The notes under the pieces are model-generated. The model was given only the letters and a program-made list of their open reading frames with translations, ran no database searches and was not told the DNA's origin. From Sulfitobacter sp. (GTDB taxonomy: Bacteria; Pseudomonadota; Alphaproteobacteria; Rhodobacterales; Rhodobacteraceae), in assembly GCA_026421135.1 (NCBI GenBank), contig JAPKCR010000010.1, positions 1 through 14,360 of the forward strand: a stretch of DNA of 14,360 nucleotides, in the 5' to 3' direction. A program made the translations under genes and the position numbers. Numbering within the stretch: position 1 is the stretch's first letter; every line of letters starts with the position of its first letter. Positions 13,837 through 14,360 of this stretch are shown one piece after another.

Positions 13837-13874
13837 AAAAAGCCCCTGAGGACGATGGTCTTTCAGGGGTTTTC
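13837..13874 (+). terminator. Rho-independent terminator of the one-carbon cluster
   Basis: CCCCTGA (13843-13849) pairs with TCAGGGG (13863-13869), extended by an A run before and a T run after (TTTT, 13870-13873). It starts about 22 nt after the methyltransferase stop codon. The A/T flanks are symmetrical, so some activity on the minus strand is possible. Confidence 0.85.
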
Positions 13875-13900
13875 TGTTGGGTATGTTTGATGTCTTGTTA

Positions 13901-14024
13901 GTCCGCTATGCGGACGAAGCAGCCGTGTGAATCTGATCTTTTTGTCCGCGAGCTACGGAAGTTTCGACTGCGAACTTAATCGCGATGACTCTATCGCTTT
14001 TCCCTCTCACAAGCAGTATGCTGC
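13901..14024. repeat. run of short inverted repeats upstream of parA
   Basis: Four small inverted repeats follow one another: GTCCGC-TAT-GCGGAC (13901-13915), AAG-T-TTCG-ACTG-CGAA-CTT (13959-13977), GCGAT-N6-ATCGC (13982-13997) and GCAG-TATG-CTGC (14013-14024). GTCCGC occurs again at 13944-13949. The region has no gene. The classical chromosomal parS palindrome (TGTTTCACGTGAAACA) is not here. The repeats could be protein-binding sites or leader structures for parA. Confidence 0.5.
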
Positions 14025-14054
14025 GCCGCAGAAGACCTTTTGGAGGCTTGGCAT

Positions 14055-14360
14055 ATGACCGGTCAAATCATTTGCGTGGCGCAGCAGAAGGGGGGCGCGG
14101 GCAAGACAACGCTCGTGTCTAATTTAGCAATCGCGTTTCTGGCGGAAGGAAAACGTGTTGCCCTATTAGACACGGACCCCCAAGGTAGTCTTGGAAAATG
14201 GTTGGATATTCGCGAAGAGACGCTTGGGGTAAATGCAAACCTCAGGTTCTCTACAGCGACCGCCTACGGTATATCGCGTGCAATCCGAGAGGTCGTTGGT
14301 GAGGCCGATGTTATTCTGGTTGATACCCCGCCCAAAGCCGACAGCGATGTTCGCTGGGTC
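14055..14360 (+). CDS. ParA-family ATPase (partial, cut by the window end)
   Basis: The first 102 codons of a ParA/MinD-type P-loop ATPase; the frame stays open to the window edge. The deviant Walker A motif KGGAGKTT (12-19) contains both lysines, K12 and K17. Walker A' is ALLDTDPQGS (36-45), and Walker B is VILVDTPP (86-93). The order and spacing are those of small ParA proteins with no N-terminal HTH domain. GGAGG (14042-14046) lies 8 nt before the ATG. The chromosomal parA/soj gene normally sits with parB and the gid genes near the origin, and the left neighbour here is unrelated, so this looks like an orphan ParA. It may position a large cytoplasmic cargo or belong to a mobile element; a ParB-like partner would be expected to the right. 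Confidence 0.9.
   Translation, partial: MTGQIICVAQQKGGAGKTTLVSNLAIAFLAEGKRVALLDTDPQGSLGKWLDIREETLGVNANLRFSTATAYGISRAIREVVGEADVILVDTPPKADSDVRWV

Noticed and set aside
13875..14054. CRISPR-like or integron-like repeat array before parA.
   Set aside because: The inverted repeats differ in sequence and spacing, with no regular repeat-spacer unit and no attC-type structure.

Overview
The window reads as chromosomal DNA from an alphaproteobacterium of the Rhodobacteraceae (Roseobacter-like). The grounds are moderately high GC, a group-2 Mrp antiporter operon with fused A and B subunits, a ppx-rlmE pair, and a one-carbon cluster ('virulence factor' protein, MetF-like reductase, stand-alone pterin-binding methyltransferase) typical of that family. 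The lineage call is inference from gene content; no rRNA or other marker is present.

Layout. (1) 1-2269, plus strand: a TetR-family regulator followed by an M20 metallopeptidase of the cytosolic dipeptidase type. (2) 2437-2898, minus strand: two nearly identical tRNA-Asp(GTC) genes, 259 bp apart, each with its own sigma70-like promoter of exactly 17 bp spacing; the downstream-most one has a clear Rho-independent terminator. (3) 2998-8983, minus strand: a complete, tightly packed Mrp (Mnh/Pha) cation/proton antiporter operon, mrpAB-C-D-E-F-G, with neighbours overlapping or 1 nt apart. (4) 9239-11163, minus strand: ppx-rlmE, joined by a 1-nt stop/start overlap. RlmE carries an unusual N-terminal KTPTG repeat. 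(5) 11428-13814, plus strand: the one-carbon cluster, closed by a good terminator at 13837-13874. (6) 14055 to the window end: the first 102 codons of a ParA-family ATPase, preceded by a 180-bp stretch rich in short inverted repeats.

How the parts work together. The Mrp genes build one membrane complex for Na+/H+ exchange and pH homeostasis. Ppx (polyphosphate or pppGpp hydrolysis) and RlmE (2'-O-methylation of 23S rRNA) are a translationally coupled stress/ribosome pair. The plus-strand one-carbon cluster probably makes 5-methyl-THF (MetF-like) and passes its methyl group to a corrinoid protein encoded elsewhere, as in split methionine synthases. The divergent ppx / one-carbon intergenic region holds repeated CGCTAG half-sites next to the ppx promoter and the ribosome binding site of the first one-carbon gene; these are the best regulatory candidates here.

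I found no CRISPR array, transposase, phage genes or obvious defence system. Most of the window is ordinary core genome. The observations worth a second look are the one-carbon cluster with its divergent MetF, the CGCTAG sites, the structured tRNA-Asp leader, the RlmE repeat tail, and the inverted-repeat region ahead of parA.
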